Positions 34,983 to 44,725 are shown, counted from the stretch's first letter. The stretch is DNA of 64,000 nucleotides from Bdellovibrio sp. ZAP7 (GCA_945878405.1 CAMCTJ010000010.1:1-64000), one strand, 5' to 3'. Program-made: numbers and translations. The notes: generated by a model not told the origin, from the letters alone.

Positions 34983-36342
34983 CAGCAGTATTGATGAGGT
35001 CTTGTGGGGTCATTTCAAGTTCATTGGTTGGAATCGTGCTGACTTTCTCACTTGATAAATCACGTCGTGATTTTTCAGCTAGGTTTAATTTTACCCCATT
35101 GATGGGACCATTAATTTGATTCGCTAAAATTCTATTGGACTCGTCTGCGATGTGACCAATCGTTGCTTTCGAAAAGTCTTTATAAGACTGGGCAGATTTT
35201 TTTAGCATTTCATTATAGGCCTCAATTTGGTCTTTAGGTGTTTCGTAGATGGTTTTTTCATTACCATTTTCGCTAATCACAACAGGACTAGCTACTTCTT
35301 CTTGGGTGAGATTTGCGTCTGCTGGTTTTGCAATGCTGGAAGCATCCTTTTGGAGATTATCTACAAGTTCAATACTAGCTCTGATTCTCCATTGATCAAC
35401 CTGTTCAGAATTGGGATCGCCGCTGGTAATTTGACCGTCCTTAACCTGAGGATTCACGGTACTAACAGATTCGGACATCATCTGACGACAGAGCTGGACT
35501 CGTTGCTCTAAGTCCATGTTCCGGGTTGTCTCATTCAGAGGACCTTGATCTCTGAGTTTTTCGTCTGTTTCCTCCGAGTTTTGCTGGCTCATGATAACGT
35601 TACAATCAGTTAGGTTAACGCCCCCGGGGATTTCGATACCCTCTGCATTTCGTCGTAACCCTCCAAGAAGACCTACTAAATTGTTTCGGTAAGCCATCGT
35701 TAAACTTCCGGCCATTGCTCTCAAGGAGTCTAGGTTTGGCATCGTTTCTTTGGGTTCATCTTTATCTACTGCTTGAACCATTAAATCTCCGGCAGCATCT
35801 TTTCCAACTTTATCGAGCTCCTGCTTTACCTCTTCTTTGAGTTCAAATTTGGTGAGGGCTTTTCGATTTAGGCGTCCTTGTTCATCCTTAATCGATTGTC
35901 CTGATTTTGCTTGGACATCCCAGATCGCCCATTGATTCTCGCTTTTGTTTTCTCGCATTCCTGCGTAGAGCGAAGCGATTTTTCCTTCTAAAACTGATTT
36001 CTCATCGCCAAAACCGTGCTGGGAGACATAAGGGTCTAACCATTTTTTGCAAGTTTCCGCATCTAACCATTCTTCACAAACATCCCAAGTATAACTGTGA
36101 TAAGTCGTGGTGCTGCCGAAAGGGTTTCCATCATTTTTGTTTACGTCTTGTCCTTTGCCTGAAGCAGAGCGAGTTTGAGCGACTCGAATATTAGGATTGT
36201 CCATGACCCGATTGATCTTCTCAGCTAAAGATTTGTTCGGATTTTGGGAGCTGGGAGAGCTGCTCATCAGACCGAACCCACCAATAATGGTGGCTCCGAT
36301 CACAAGAGCAGTTACCGAATTGAGTTTACTCCCGTTAGCCAT
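34972..36342 (-). CDS. Unknown signal-anchored extracytoplasmic protein
   Basis: A 456-residue protein I cannot place in a family. Residues 10-27 are a short hydrophobic segment (VTALVIGATIIGGFGLM) after a basic start, fitting an uncleaved signal anchor or a signal peptide. The remainder is hydrophilic, rich in Asn, Glu and Lys, with a paired cysteine stretch DVCEEWLDAETCKKWLDP near 87-105 and further cysteines near 248 and 286 that could be disulfide-linked. AAGGGGAAAG precedes the ATG. It is divergent from the ferritin-like gene across 259 bases that hold direct repeats and a palindrome. Confidence 0.62.
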   Translation of the reverse strand: MANGSKLNSVTALVIGATIIGGFGLMSSSPSSQNPNKSLAEKINRVMDNPNIRVAQTRSASGKGQDVNKNDGNPFGSTTTYHSYTWDVCEEWLDAETCKKWLDPYVSQHGFGDEKSVLEGKIASLYAGMRENKSENQWAIWDVQAKSGQSIKDEQGRLNRKALTKFELKEEVKQELDKVGKDAAGDLMVQAVDKDEPKETMPNLDSLRAMAGSLTMAYRNNLVGLLGGLRRNAEGIEIPGGVNLTDCNVIMSQQNSEETDEKLRDQGPLNETTRNMDLEQRVQLCRQMMSESVSTVNPQVKDGQITSGDPNSEQVDQWRIRASIELVDNLQKDASSIAKPADANLTQEEVASPVVISENGNEKTIYETPKDQIEAYNEMLKKSAQSYKDFSKATIGHIADESNRILANQINGPINGVKLNLAEKSRRDLSSEKVSTIPTNELEMTPQDLINTAASK

Positions 36343-36440
36343 TCTTTCCCCTTGCAGCTAAGTAAAGCAAGAGGCAGACCACGTTCTAAGTATTCAATCT
36401 TACTGTGGGTGGGACATCAGAAAGTTTCGGGTTTTGAGGT

Positions 36441-36459
36441 GTATTCCAAAAGTATTCAA
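36441..36459. repeat. Direct repeat GTATTC at 10-base spacing
   Basis: GTATTCCAA (36441-36449) and AGTATTCAA (36451-36459) sit one helical turn apart, and AGTATTCAA occurs again at 36389-36397, nearer the minus-strand gene. This spacing suits a protein binding one face of the DNA. The sites lie in the divergent region between the unknown anchored protein and the ferritin-like gene. Confidence 0.4.
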
Positions 36460-36521
36460 AAAAAAGATAATCATTCCAGGGCATTTAGGTTGTCTAAGAA
36501 TAAGACAGTGTTAAAGGGCCT

Positions 36522-36533
36522 ATTGTATACAAT
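36522..36533. promoter_or_regulatory. Perfect palindrome overlapping a -10-like TACAAT
   Basis: ATTGTATACAAT is a perfect 12-base palindrome whose right half, TACAAT (36528-36533), could be the -10 box of the ferritin-like gene 70 bases downstream. An operator overlapping the -10 would allow repression. Upstream lie a TGTCT/AGACA inverted repeat (36491-36507) and GATAATCATT (36466-36475), which matches one half of the Fur consensus. None of these is proven. Confidence 0.4.
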
Positions 36534-36601
36534 TCGGTCGATTTCTTGATTAAGTCTCGTCCTTAGCGTAACCTCTCTTAACTAATTTAGAGGAGACTTT
36601 T

Positions 36602-37030
36602 ATGAGCGATAACAAAAATCAAGTTTTGGCACAGTTGGATAAAATTTTAGAAGCTGAGTTATCAGGGGTTGTTCGCTACCTCCATTATAGCTTTATGATT
36701 TTTGGACCTAATCGCATTCCCATAACCGGTTGGTTTCGAAGCCATGCAAATGAAGGCATCACCCACGCTGTTTCTATTGGCGAAAAAATAACTGCTTTGG
36801 GCGGTCACCCCTCCGTGAAGGTGAAGCCTGTTCCCGAGACTAACAAGCACAATGTGCTGGATATTTTGGAAGAGTCTCTTGAGTTTGAAAGAGAAGGGCT
36901 CCGGCTGTATCACGACTTATTGGGAATGGTCGGCAACGATGTCGCTTTAGAGGAAATGGTTCGCGGATTCATTCTGGATGAGACCACCCATATTGAGGAA
37001 GTTGAAAAAATGATTCGCGGCTCTAAGTGA
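36602..37030 (+). CDS. Ferritin-like (bacterioferritin-type) protein
   Basis: A 142-residue four-helix diiron protein, probably an iron store or ferroxidase of the bacterioferritin superfamily. Candidate iron ligands are E19, E51 with H55, E96, and E127 with H130 (DETTH). The first Glu-His pair is spaced by three residues rather than the usual two, so the site may be atypical. It is shorter than bacterioferritin (about 158) and no haem-binding methionine is obvious. AGAGGAGAC precedes the ATG. The 259-base upstream region has operator-like palindromes, so iron or oxidative-stress control is likely. Confidence 0.82.
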   Translation: MSDNKNQVLAQLDKILEAELSGVVRYLHYSFMIFGPNRIPITGWFRSHANEGITHAVSIGEKITALGGHPSVKVKPVPETNKHNVLDILEESLEFEREGLRLYHDLLGMVGNDVALEEMVRGFILDETTHIEEVEKMIRGSK

Positions 37031-37081
37031 TGCCGCATGGCGGCTAGCCAATTATCCAGCGGGCCGGTACTCCCTTAGCCC

Positions 37082-39529
37082 ATGCTTTCAACGAGTCATC
37101 CGGGTGCTTTGACCCCATTAATGCAGCAATATTTGGGGATCAAAAAAGACTATCCGGACTCGGTTGTTTTTTTTAGGCTGGGCGATTTTTACGAAATGTT
37201 TTTTGAAGATGCGGTGACCGCTGCACCCCTCTTGGAAGTCCAGCTTACTTCTCGTGATAAATCTTCGGAAAACCCCATTCCGATGTGCGGGATTCCCTAT
37301 CATGCCGCCAGTAATTACATTCAAAAATTAATCCAAAAGGGCCTTAAAGTAGCTATTTGTGAGCAAACCGAGGTTCCGGTTTTAGGAAAAGCAGGAAAGA
37401 CTATCATTAAAAGAGAAGTCGCCCGTGTTGTGACCCCAGCTCTAGTTGGGGATCCGGATCTTGTTTCTGATACGAATCAAAATCTTCTTTTAACGATTCA
37501 TTCTCTAACTGACAGTGAATTTGAACTAGCCATTTTGGATCTGTTGGGTGGAGAGCTTCGACTCGGTCACGTTTCAGACTTGGAAGGCCTTTTTGATTGG
37601 GTCCTGAGATTAAATCCAAAAGAATTTCTTATTCATGAATCTCAACGAGATTCTGAATGGTTCTCGGCGCTAAAAACGCGATTCGCAAAAATTACGACCA
37701 CTTTTCGATCGGGTATTTTTACCAGCGGCGCTTTGGCTGCTTCTAGAGCCTATCTTCGAGAAACCATTAAACGAGAAACCCCATTCTCTTTTTTAGAGCC
37801 CACCTCACTCGAAGAGTGTGATCGTTTGTCTTTGGATGCTACAGCGCTGGGTGCCCTTGAAGTCATTCACTCTCACTCAGCATCCGGTGAAAGCAGCAGT
37901 CTTCTCTCCGTGCTGGATTGTTGTGTGACGCCCATGGGCCGTCGAAATTTGAGAGATTGGCTCAGTCGTCCTCTTTTGCATATTTCTGCCATTGTTCAGC
38001 GACATGAGTCGGTTGAGTTTTTAGTTAATACCCCGACTCTTTTTGAATCTTTAAGAAAAGAGTTAACAGAAATCAGAGATTTGGAGCGCCTGACTTCCAA
38101 GACGGTTCTCGGATTATCAATGCCCCGAGATTTGGTGGCCATTCGAGAAAACCTAAAACATTTGCCGTCGATAAAAGCTGCTTTAAGAAAGTCCCAAGCG
38201 CCTCTGTTGAGAGAGTTTGAGACCCAGCTGAATTCCCTCCCAGAACTGGTTCAGTTGCTTGAGGAGAGCCTAAAAGACGAGGTTCCTGCAACCCTCCGAG
38301 ATGGAAATATTTTTAAGGATTCTTATCGATCAGAAATCAAAGAATTGAGATCACTTTCCCAAAATGCAAAAAGCATGATCGCAGCTATTGAAACGAGAGA
38401 AAGAGAATCAACTGGAATTTCGAGTCTTAAGATCAAATTTAGCAAAGTTTTTGGATACACTTTCGAAGTCACTGCATCCCATCTAAAAAAGGTGCCCGAA
38501 CATTTTATAAGAAAACAAACCATCGCTAATGGTGAGCGATTTATTACAGAGGAATTAAAAAAGTTTGAAGAAAAAGTGATGACTGCGGAAGTCCGCTTGA
38601 AGGCAATTGAAGAAGAGCTTTTCCTGGAGCTGCGAGGAAAAGTAGCCGAGCAAAGTTCAGCTCTCATGAAAAATGCAAAAATTTTAGGGGCTCTCGATTG
38701 TCTTCTCAGTTTTGCCAAAGTCTCGCGTGAAAGAGGTTACCAGCGTCCCACGCTTCACACAGGCTGGGACTTATCGATAAAAGCAGGGCGGCACCCTGTG
38801 GTTGAGACGAAAGTCGAAAGAGGAAAGTTTATTCCCAATGATATTGTTTTTGAGGAAGATACATGCCGCACACTTTTAATTACTGGCCCAAATATGGCGG
38901 GGAAATCTACTATCATGCGCCAGGTAGCTTTGATCTCTATTATGGCTCAGGCCGGTTGTTTTGTTCCTGCTAGCCGAGCGCAATTGCCGATTTTAGATGC
39001 TATTTTCACCCGAGTCGGAAGTTCAGATGACCTTGCAAGAGGGCAATCTACTTTTATGGTGGAGATGAGCGAAGTAGCTCGGATTTTAGAAAGGGCTACT
39101 TCGAAAAGTCTTTTGGTTGTTGATGAAATCGGCCGGGGGACAAGTACTTATGACGGTTTGTCACTTGCCTGGGCTCTTTTAGAAAATATTCATACTCACT
39201 TGCGAGCTAAAACTCTCTTTGCAACACATTTTCACGAATTAACGGCACTGGAAAAAAATCATCCGTCTTTGCGAAATGCGAATGTGCTTGTGAAAAAGTT
39301 AGAACAAGAAGTTATTTTTCTGCATCAGTTAGAATTCGGGTGTTGTAATCGCAGCTACGGGATAGAAGTCGCTCGTTTGGCGGGCCTTCCAGCTCCGATT
39401 TTGGAAAGAGCAGCCGAACTTTTAGAGTCGTTAGAAAATGAGAAGCGAAGTGTTAAATCTTTTAAGTCAATTTTTGGAAAAAAACACATTTCAAAATCCC
39501 CGGAAAGTGGCTCCCTGATTGAATCCTAA
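37082..39529 (+). CDS. mutS: DNA mismatch repair protein MutS
   Basis: An 815-residue mismatch-binding ATPase. The mismatch-wedge motif F36-Y37-E38 (GDFYEMF) is in place, followed by the connector, lever and clamp domains. Walker A GPNMAGKST is near 602, and the signature DDLARGQSTFMVEM and Walker B VVDEIGRGTS follow. The C-terminal dimer region is short. The full MutS1 domain order, including the Phe-x-Glu, separates it from MutS2. No mutL is in the window. The 51 bases before the ATG contain no convincing ribosome-binding site. Confidence 0.97.
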   Translation: MLSTSHPGALTPLMQQYLGIKKDYPDSVVFFRLGDFYEMFFEDAVTAAPLLEVQLTSRDKSSENPIPMCGIPYHAASNYIQKLIQKGLKVAICEQTEVPVLGKAGKTIIKREVARVVTPALVGDPDLVSDTNQNLLLTIHSLTDSEFELAILDLLGGELRLGHVSDLEGLFDWVLRLNPKEFLIHESQRDSEWFSALKTRFAKITTTFRSGIFTSGALAASRAYLRETIKRETPFSFLEPTSLEECDRLSLDATALGALEVIHSHSASGESSSLLSVLDCCVTPMGRRNLRDWLSRPLLHISAIVQRHESVEFLVNTPTLFESLRKELTEIRDLERLTSKTVLGLSMPRDLVAIRENLKHLPSIKAALRKSQAPLLREFETQLNSLPELVQLLEESLKDEVPATLRDGNIFKDSYRSEIKELRSLSQNAKSMIAAIETRERESTGISSLKIKFSKVFGYTFEVTASHLKKVPEHFIRKQTIANGERFITEELKKFEEKVMTAEVRLKAIEEELFLELRGKVAEQSSALMKNAKILGALDCLLSFAKVSRERGYQRPTLHTGWDLSIKAGRHPVVETKVERGKFIPNDIVFEEDTCRTLLITGPNMAGKSTIMRQVALISIMAQAGCFVPASRAQLPILDAIFTRVGSSDDLARGQSTFMVEMSEVARILERATSKSLLVVDEIGRGTSTYDGLSLAWALLENIHTHLRAKTLFATHFHELTALEKNHPSLRNANVLVKKLEQEVIFLHQLEFGCCNRSYGIEVARLAGLPAPILERAAELLESLENEKRSVKSFKSIFGKKHISKSPESGSLIES

Positions 39530-39548
39530 CAAAATCCTAAAAAGTGCA

Positions 39549-39577
39549 TTGACAAGGATAAGGGCCATAAATAAAAC
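39549..39577 (+). promoter_or_regulatory. Candidate promoter for trmJ-grpE-dnaJ
   Basis: TTGACA at 39549-39554 is a perfect -35 hexamer, 17 bases before TAAAAC (39572-39577), a four-of-six -10. It lies in the 191-base gap after mutS and is the best promoter match in this stretch. Confidence 0.45.
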
Positions 39578-39631
39578 CTTCAAATTGCGATTTTAGTCCA
39601 TAAGAAGTAGCTTGCGTACTCCCTGTAAAAC

Positions 39632-39650
39632 AATCCACAACCTGTGGATT
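39632..39650. repeat. Perfect inverted repeat AATCCACA-ACC-TGTGGATT
   Basis: Two 8-base arms separated by 3 bases, 55 bases downstream of the candidate promoter and about 128 bases before the proposed RNA methyltransferase start. Each arm matches seven of nine bases of the DnaA box TTATCCACA, in inverted orientation. It could be an operator, a DnaA site or a small hairpin. Confidence 0.4.
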
Positions 39651-39777
39651 TCTATAGGCCTTCCAGCTCTCCTAAAGGAAAAAAGTGTATCGACGCTTGG
39701 TTTCCCGTATCAAATAAGGTATGAAACTTCCTCATAAAAATGGCTTATGCAGAGCTCAAAACGAAGGAAGAGTGAGC

Positions 39778-40632
39778 TTGAACAACCCCTATAAATCTTT
39801 CCACAGCTCCTGTGAAGAATTCAGGAAACAGATCCATATTGTCTTGGTGCGTCCAGAGTATGGGGGCAACATCGGTTCTACCGCTCGGGCCATAGAAAAC
39901 ATGGGTGTTTTGGGCAGTTTTCATATCGTGGCTAATAAAGACCAATTGGAATGGTCGGAAGTAAGAAAAATGGCCAAGCACGCATTCTCAAGAGTTGTAG
40001 AGGCACAGTTTTTTGAAACTCTCTCTGATGCGCTCGTTATCGGGCCCGATCGAAAAAAATTGGTTTTGGGAGCCTCTGCTCGGGTGGGATCTGCAAGTCG
40101 CCCCCATCCCCTAAAGGTCAGACCAGCTCTTGAGAAAGCTGTTCGTAAGGTAAAATCGGGGGAGATAACTGACTTATTCTTGGTTTTTGGTCCAGAAAGC
40201 GATGGACTTAGCAATGAGGACATTGAGCTCTGTGATTGGCTGGTGACCATCCCCAGTCATCCTCGGTATCGATCATTGAACTTGGCCCAATCCGTTTTGG
40301 TTTTTGCTCACGAGATAAACGAAAATCTTCAAGAACCCTGGAGTGAATTTAAATCCGATAAGCCAAATCAAAAGGAAAAATTGGTACAACATTTACTTAA
40401 GCTGGCAGAAGACAGTGGTTTTATTTTGCCGGGTGACCCTCTTAAAATGCGTCCGCGGCTGGAGGAAATATTTGGACAGATTCCCCATCACATCCCGCAA
40501 GCTTCTACTTTGCATGGACTCATCGACCAGGTCAGTCGGAGTATGAAAAAAGGTGAGCCTGATATTAAAGGAAGGTATAAGTATTTTTTAGAGGGTTCCT
40601 CAGGAGGTAAAGATGGAATCGAACCAAAATGA
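39778..40632 (+). CDS. SpoU/TrmH-family RNA methyltransferase, TrmJ-like
   Basis: An RNA 2'-O-methyltransferase of the SPOUT superfamily. Motifs are IHIVLVRPEYGGNIGSTARA near the N-terminus, LVFGPESDGLSNEDI in the middle and SLNLAQSVLVFAHEI near 180, the knot that binds SAM. TrmJ, which methylates position 32 of tRNA, is the closest match by length and motif order. The start is uncertain: TTG at 39778 has AAGGAAGAG well placed before it, whereas an ATG at 39721 has none and would add 19 residues unlike the family. The 3' end overlaps grpE by 20 bases. Confidence 0.82.
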   Translation: MNNPYKSFHSSCEEFRKQIHIVLVRPEYGGNIGSTARAIENMGVLGSFHIVANKDQLEWSEVRKMAKHAFSRVVEAQFFETLSDALVIGPDRKKLVLGASARVGSASRPHPLKVRPALEKAVRKVKSGEITDLFLVFGPESDGLSNEDIELCDWLVTIPSHPRYRSLNLAQSVLVFAHEINENLQEPWSEFKSDKPNQKEKLVQHLLKLAEDSGFILPGDPLKMRPRLEEIFGQIPHHIPQASTLHGLIDQVSRSMKKGEPDIKGRYKYFLEGSSGGKDGIEPK

Positions 40633-41149
40633 AAATAGAGAAAATGAAAATCCCGTAAATACGGAAACTGACAATGAAGCTCTGCTTGAAGCTAAAAAGC
40701 AGGCCGAGGATGCCAAAAAAGAAGTTCTTTATGTGAAGGCTGAGTTCGAAAACTATCGAAAACGAATTCTCAAAGAACAAGAACAGGCGATTAAATTTGC
40801 AAATAAGAATCTGATTTCAGAGCTGGTTGGGATCATTGATTATTTTGATAGAGCAATCCAGCATTCAAAGGTTTTAAAGGCCAAAGAAGATTCAGAGATC
40901 TCTAATTTCGTGAGTGGCGTTGAAATGAGCCAACATGAGTTTGTTCAACTTTTGACTCGATTCGGAGTAGAATTTGTTGGAAAAGTTGGCGAATCATTTG
41001 ATCCTGAAAAACATGAAGCTGTGGGAAGCCGTGAAGTAGAAAAAACCCAAGTGGATACTGTTTTAGAGGTTTTTCAAAGAGGCAGTCTCTTGAATGGTCG
41101 ATTGATTAAGCCAGCCAAAGTAGTGGTCGGTAAAGAAAAGACTAATTAA
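40613..41149 (+). CDS. grpE: Nucleotide exchange factor GrpE
   Basis: A 178-residue co-chaperone that releases ADP from DnaK. An acidic, Asn/Glu-rich N-terminus (1-30) precedes the long dimerising helix (about 30-75: [10 protein letters not shown]) and the beta-wing ending [15 protein letters not shown]. An AGGAGG ribosome-binding site inside the end of the upstream gene supports the start. dnaJ follows 16 bases later, but dnaK, which commonly separates grpE and dnaJ, is not here. Confidence 0.94.
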   Translation: MESNQNENRENENPVNTETDNEALLEAKKQAEDAKKEVLYVKAEFENYRKRILKEQEQAIKFANKNLISELVGIIDYFDRAIQHSKVLKAKEDSEISNFVSGVEMSQHEFVQLLTRFGVEFVGKVGESFDPEKHEAVGSREVEKTQVDTVLEVFQRGSLLNGRLIKPAKVVVGKEKTN

Positions 41150-41165
41150 AAAGCAGCTGAACGGT

Positions 41166-42263
41166 ATGGCAAAACGGGATTATTACGAAGTTTTAGGGGT
41201 AAGTCGAAATGCTTCAGAAGAGGAGCTTAAGAAGGCTTATCGCAAAGTAGCCATTCAGTACCATCCTGATAAAAATCCGGGAAACAAAGAGGCGGAAGAA
41301 AAATTCAAAGAAGCTAACGAGGCTTATCAAATCCTGGGCGATCCGAAGCGCAAAGCCGCGTACGATCAGTTTGGCCATGCTGGTTTAGGAGGCCAAGGTT
41401 TTGGGTTTGATCCCGGTTTTGGGGCGGGTTCTTTTTCTGATATTTTCGATAATATTTTTGGGGATATGTTCGGTGGGGGAGGACGGGCGGCTTCGGGAAT
41501 CGATCTGCGTTACACCTTAGATATTGAGTTTGAAGAAGCTGCAAAGGGAATCGAGAAAAAAATTACCTTCGAGAAGGAATTTTCCTGCGAAACCTGCAGT
41601 GGATCAGGAGCCAAGCCCGGAACAAAACCAAAAACATGCGGGACTTGCCGAGGCTCTGGACAGGTTCGTCTCAATCAGGGCTTCTTTACTTTGGCCAGAA
41701 CCTGTAGTTCTTGCTCGGGGACAGGTGTCATCATTGAGGAACGCTGCAAATCTTGTAAAGGGAAGGGCAAAGTAAAAAAGCCTCACAGCGTTGTTGTGAA
41801 TATTCCAGCGGGGATTGATAGCGAGCAACGACTGCGGCTACGCGGCGAGGGAGAAAGCACTGGCCCATCAGGACTTGTAGGTGATTTGTACGTGCTGATT
41901 CGAGTCAAAGAGCATCCTTTATTCAAAAGAGAGGATGAGCATGTTATTTTAGATATGCCGATTACTTTTACGCAGGCAGTTTTAGGATCGGATGTCGAAG
42001 TCCCAACACTTCACGGTTCTGTTGAGATAACGATTCCCTCAGGAACACAGCCCGGTGAAACCTTGAGACTAAAAGGCAAAGGGATTAAGCGGTTGAATGG
42101 GTCGGGCTATGGCGATCAGTATGTTCGACTTCATATTGAAGTTCCCAAGAATCTGACGAGTCGGCAAAAGGAACTTTTAAAAGAATTCGATAAAGAGGGG
42201 CGTTCGGAATCCTATCCAGGTGTTACGAACTTCCTCGAGCGATTCAAAGAGGTTTTTAAGTGA
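41166..42263 (+). CDS. dnaJ: Chaperone protein DnaJ
   Basis: A 365-residue Hsp40. The J domain has the HPD motif at 33-35, the G/F-rich linker runs from about 68 to 105, and four zinc-binding CxxCxGxG repeats lie between about 140 and 205 ([32 protein letters not shown]). The substrate-binding beta domains follow. All type I features are present. The stop overlaps the GTG start of the downstream lipoprotein gene. Confidence 0.97.
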   Translation: MAKRDYYEVLGVSRNASEEELKKAYRKVAIQYHPDKNPGNKEAEEKFKEANEAYQILGDPKRKAAYDQFGHAGLGGQGFGFDPGFGAGSFSDIFDNIFGDMFGGGGRAASGIDLRYTLDIEFEEAAKGIEKKITFEKEFSCETCSGSGAKPGTKPKTCGTCRGSGQVRLNQGFFTLARTCSSCSGTGVIIEERCKSCKGKGKVKKPHSVVVNIPAGIDSEQRLRLRGEGESTGPSGLVGDLYVLIRVKEHPLFKREDEHVILDMPITFTQAVLGSDVEVPTLHGSVEITIPSGTQPGETLRLKGKGIKRLNGSGYGDQYVRLHIEVPKNLTSRQKELLKEFDKEGRSESYPGVTNFLERFKEVFK

Positions 42264-44206
42264 AACTAAACCTAACCAAGCTAGTCATCGGATTTTGTTT
42301 GGTGGGATGTGCAGTTAAGCCGGCAAAGCCAGAAATCAGTGGTTTAAAAGGAGAGACAGCTGTCTCTGTCTTTATTGAGCCAGAAACAAAATCACTTTTT
42401 ATTCAAGCCGAAAAAGATCTTCAAAATCGAAATTACAGTTCGGCTCTTTCTAAATTTCAAACAGTTCGGAGCCGTTGGCCAAGAAGCAAAGCTGCAGAAC
42501 TCTCTCAGTACCGAATTGCTTCTCTTTTTTATACAAAAGGGGAATATTCGAAAGCGGGATTGGAGTTCGAAAGTTTCATAAAAAAATACCCTCTCTCAAA
42601 CTTTTCATTTGATGCTCACTATAATCTAGGAGCTTGTCAGTATCAGCTAGGACAACACGACAAATCTCAATTGACTCTGAATAGACTCAAAAAAGATGAA
42701 ATTCGAAGACAGGGAAATAAAAGAGCGATCACTTTTTATCAACTCCAAGCGCTGAATGCTAATGTCCAATCGGATGATCGAGGAGCGGTTCTGGCGTATT
42801 CAAATCAGCTTGCTTTAATTTCCGATGAAGTCGGTAAATCCATTTTGGAAGAAAAAATTGAGAAATACCTACAAAAGATATCGAATGAAAGTCAGCTTCA
42901 GGACATTGTTGCCAATGGACCGGAATTATTTAGCAGAAATCGAGCTGCTAAAAGATTAAGTGCTTTGACTGCAAAAGATTCTCCCAATGAGTACGAAGAA
43001 CTGGCTAAGGTTCGGCCGACCGAAGTTTCTGTTCCCCCAATGGATCTGGGAATGGGAACCAAAGGATCTCGCAACAATATTGGGGTAATTCTTCCCTTGA
43101 AGGGCCGTTTAGCCCCCTATGGGAAAAAAGCTCTGGAAGGTATCTTGCTGGCTTCCAAGATGTTCCAATCTGCCTCTGGAGAAGGATTTAATGTTTTTGT
43201 TGAAGACTCAGGCTCTAGCCCCACCATGGCTCAGGCTGCATTGGAAACTTTAGTCCAAGATAAAAATGTCATCGCTGTGATAGGTCCCTTAAATTTTAAG
43301 GAAGGTTTGGCAGTTGCAGAGAAGGCTCAAAGCCTAGGAGTCGTAAATATTTCTCTGGCCTCCAAAGCAGGGGTTTCAAGTCAGGGACCTTACATTTTTC
43401 AGAATGCTCTGACTCCTAAAGTTCAATTGGAGAACTTAGTTCGCTTTTCTGTAGCAGATAGAGGATTCCAACGATTTGCTATTTTAAGTCCATCGAACGC
43501 TTTTGGACGAGATATGACGAATGAGTTTTGGGATCAAATCGAGAGTCGGGGGGGGAAGGTAGTTGCTGTTGATTTTTATGATCCCACCGAAACCGATTTT
43601 CAGGATTCGATTAAGTCATTGGTGGGTTTGAAAGACCCCAGATTTAGACGAAACGAATGGACTGCTCTCCAGGATTATTCAAAGGAGACAAAGGCCAAGA
43701 CAGGAAAAGAACCAAAACTTAAACTAAAACCCATTACCGATTTTGATGCCATTTTCCTTCCAGACTCACCGAAAACAGTTGCGTCGATTGCTGCAAGTCT
43801 TGCTTATTTAGATGTCGGAGATATGCCACTCTTGGGAATTACAGAATGGAATTCTGATCAATTATATAAACGGGGCGGACGATTTGTTGAAAAAGCAGTT
43901 TTTCCTGGCGTCATGAATCCTGTGACTCGAAGCTCCGCGCAAAGAGATTTCATGCGAAATTATCAAGAAGCTTTTGGTACTCAGGCGGACCTTTTGGCTG
44001 CACAAGGCTTTGAGGCCATGGAAATTATTTCGAAGGGTTTACAGAAAAGCCAATCGAGTAATCGAGCTGATTTAGCAAAGCAAATCAACGCAATCCAAAA
44101 CCTCGAAGCTCCCATCGGAATAACGAGTTTCGATGAAAATCGAATAGCCCAGCGAAGCATTCCTTTGTACATGCTGGATAAGTTTGGAAACTTTGTGGAG
44201 CAATAA
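42260..44206 (+). CDS. LpoA-like lipoprotein: TPR plus periplasmic-binding fold
   Basis: A 648-residue lipoprotein. The lipobox is L14-V-G-C17. Residues about 45-240 form TPR-like helical repeats of the outer-membrane YfiO/YbgF kind ([18 protein letters not shown]). Residues from about 270 to the end form a leucine-binding-protein-like fold ([29 protein letters not shown]). This is the architecture of LpoA (LppC), an outer-membrane activator of penicillin-binding protein 1A. GTG is the start and overlaps the dnaJ stop (GTGA). An amino-acid-binding role is the alternative, but no transporter genes are adjacent. Confidence 0.78.
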   Translation: MKLNLTKLVIGFCLVGCAVKPAKPEISGLKGETAVSVFIEPETKSLFIQAEKDLQNRNYSSALSKFQTVRSRWPRSKAAELSQYRIASLFYTKGEYSKAGLEFESFIKKYPLSNFSFDAHYNLGACQYQLGQHDKSQLTLNRLKKDEIRRQGNKRAITFYQLQALNANVQSDDRGAVLAYSNQLALISDEVGKSILEEKIEKYLQKISNESQLQDIVANGPELFSRNRAAKRLSALTAKDSPNEYEELAKVRPTEVSVPPMDLGMGTKGSRNNIGVILPLKGRLAPYGKKALEGILLASKMFQSASGEGFNVFVEDSGSSPTMAQAALETLVQDKNVIAVIGPLNFKEGLAVAEKAQSLGVVNISLASKAGVSSQGPYIFQNALTPKVQLENLVRFSVADRGFQRFAILSPSNAFGRDMTNEFWDQIESRGGKVVAVDFYDPTETDFQDSIKSLVGLKDPRFRRNEWTALQDYSKETKAKTGKEPKLKLKPITDFDAIFLPDSPKTVASIAASLAYLDVGDMPLLGITEWNSDQLYKRGGRFVEKAVFPGVMNPVTRSSAQRDFMRNYQEAFGTQADLLAAQGFEAMEIISKGLQKSQSSNRADLAKQINAIQNLEAPIGITSFDENRIAQRSIPLYMLDKFGNFVEQ

Positions 44207-44346
44207 ACCCACTGACGCATGTAGGTTATTGCAGGTTTTTACAAACTGTTAGAATAAGATTCATCTTTAGTAACTTTCCTTATTTAAACGTTTTACACAA
44301 CAAGTAGGCAGTTTTTGGAATTCGGGGCTATCCGAAGGAGTGCGAT

Positions 44347-44715
44347 ATGACTTTAAAAAAAAATGAATTAAAAAAGTTTGCGATGGCTCTCAAAGAAGAA
44401 AAAGCCCGAATTCTTAATCAGCTTGATAAGACAAAAAAGCATGATCTTACTTTGCAGACTGAGGATTTACCCGACGAAGTGGATCTAGCCTCTTCTGAAC
44501 TAAATCAAAGCATGAGCTTACGTATTCGAGATCGTGAGCGTGAATTGGTTCTCCGAATCGAAGAAGCACTGGGCAAAATCGAAGACGGAACGTTTGGTTT
44601 ATGTGAAATGTGTGAAGAGCCAATCGATATTAAACGACTAGAAGCCCAACCCGTTGCTGAGATGTGTATCCGTTGCAAGGAACAAGAAGAAATCCAAAGA
44701 AAAATCTACGCTTAG
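44347..44715 (+). CDS. dksA: DksA/TraR-family zinc-finger regulator
   Basis: A 122-residue RNA polymerase secondary-channel protein that tunes transcription with ppGpp. A coiled coil at about 5-75 carries the tip motif DEVDLA at 43-48, matching DxxDxA. The C4 zinc finger is CEMCEE ... CIRCKEQ near 87-112. The length is between TraR and DksA, but the intact tip favours a true DksA. AAGGAGTG precedes the ATG. A -10-like TAGAAT at 44250 lies in the 140-base upstream gap, with TTGCAG 15 bases before it. Confidence 0.87.
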   Translation: MTLKKNELKKFAMALKEEKARILNQLDKTKKHDLTLQTEDLPDEVDLASSELNQSMSLRIRDRERELVLRIEEALGKIEDGTFGLCEMCEEPIDIKRLEAQPVAEMCIRCKEQEEIQRKIYA

Positions 44716-44725
44716 CATCTAACAC

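Noticed and set aside
37031-37050. GCCGC/GCGGC hairpin after the ferritin-like gene as a terminator
   Set aside because: The stem is only five base pairs and no T-run follows.
39632-39650. Replication origin based on the DnaA-like repeat
   Set aside because: Only two imperfect boxes occur, with no dnaA, dnaN or AT-rich unwinding region nearby.
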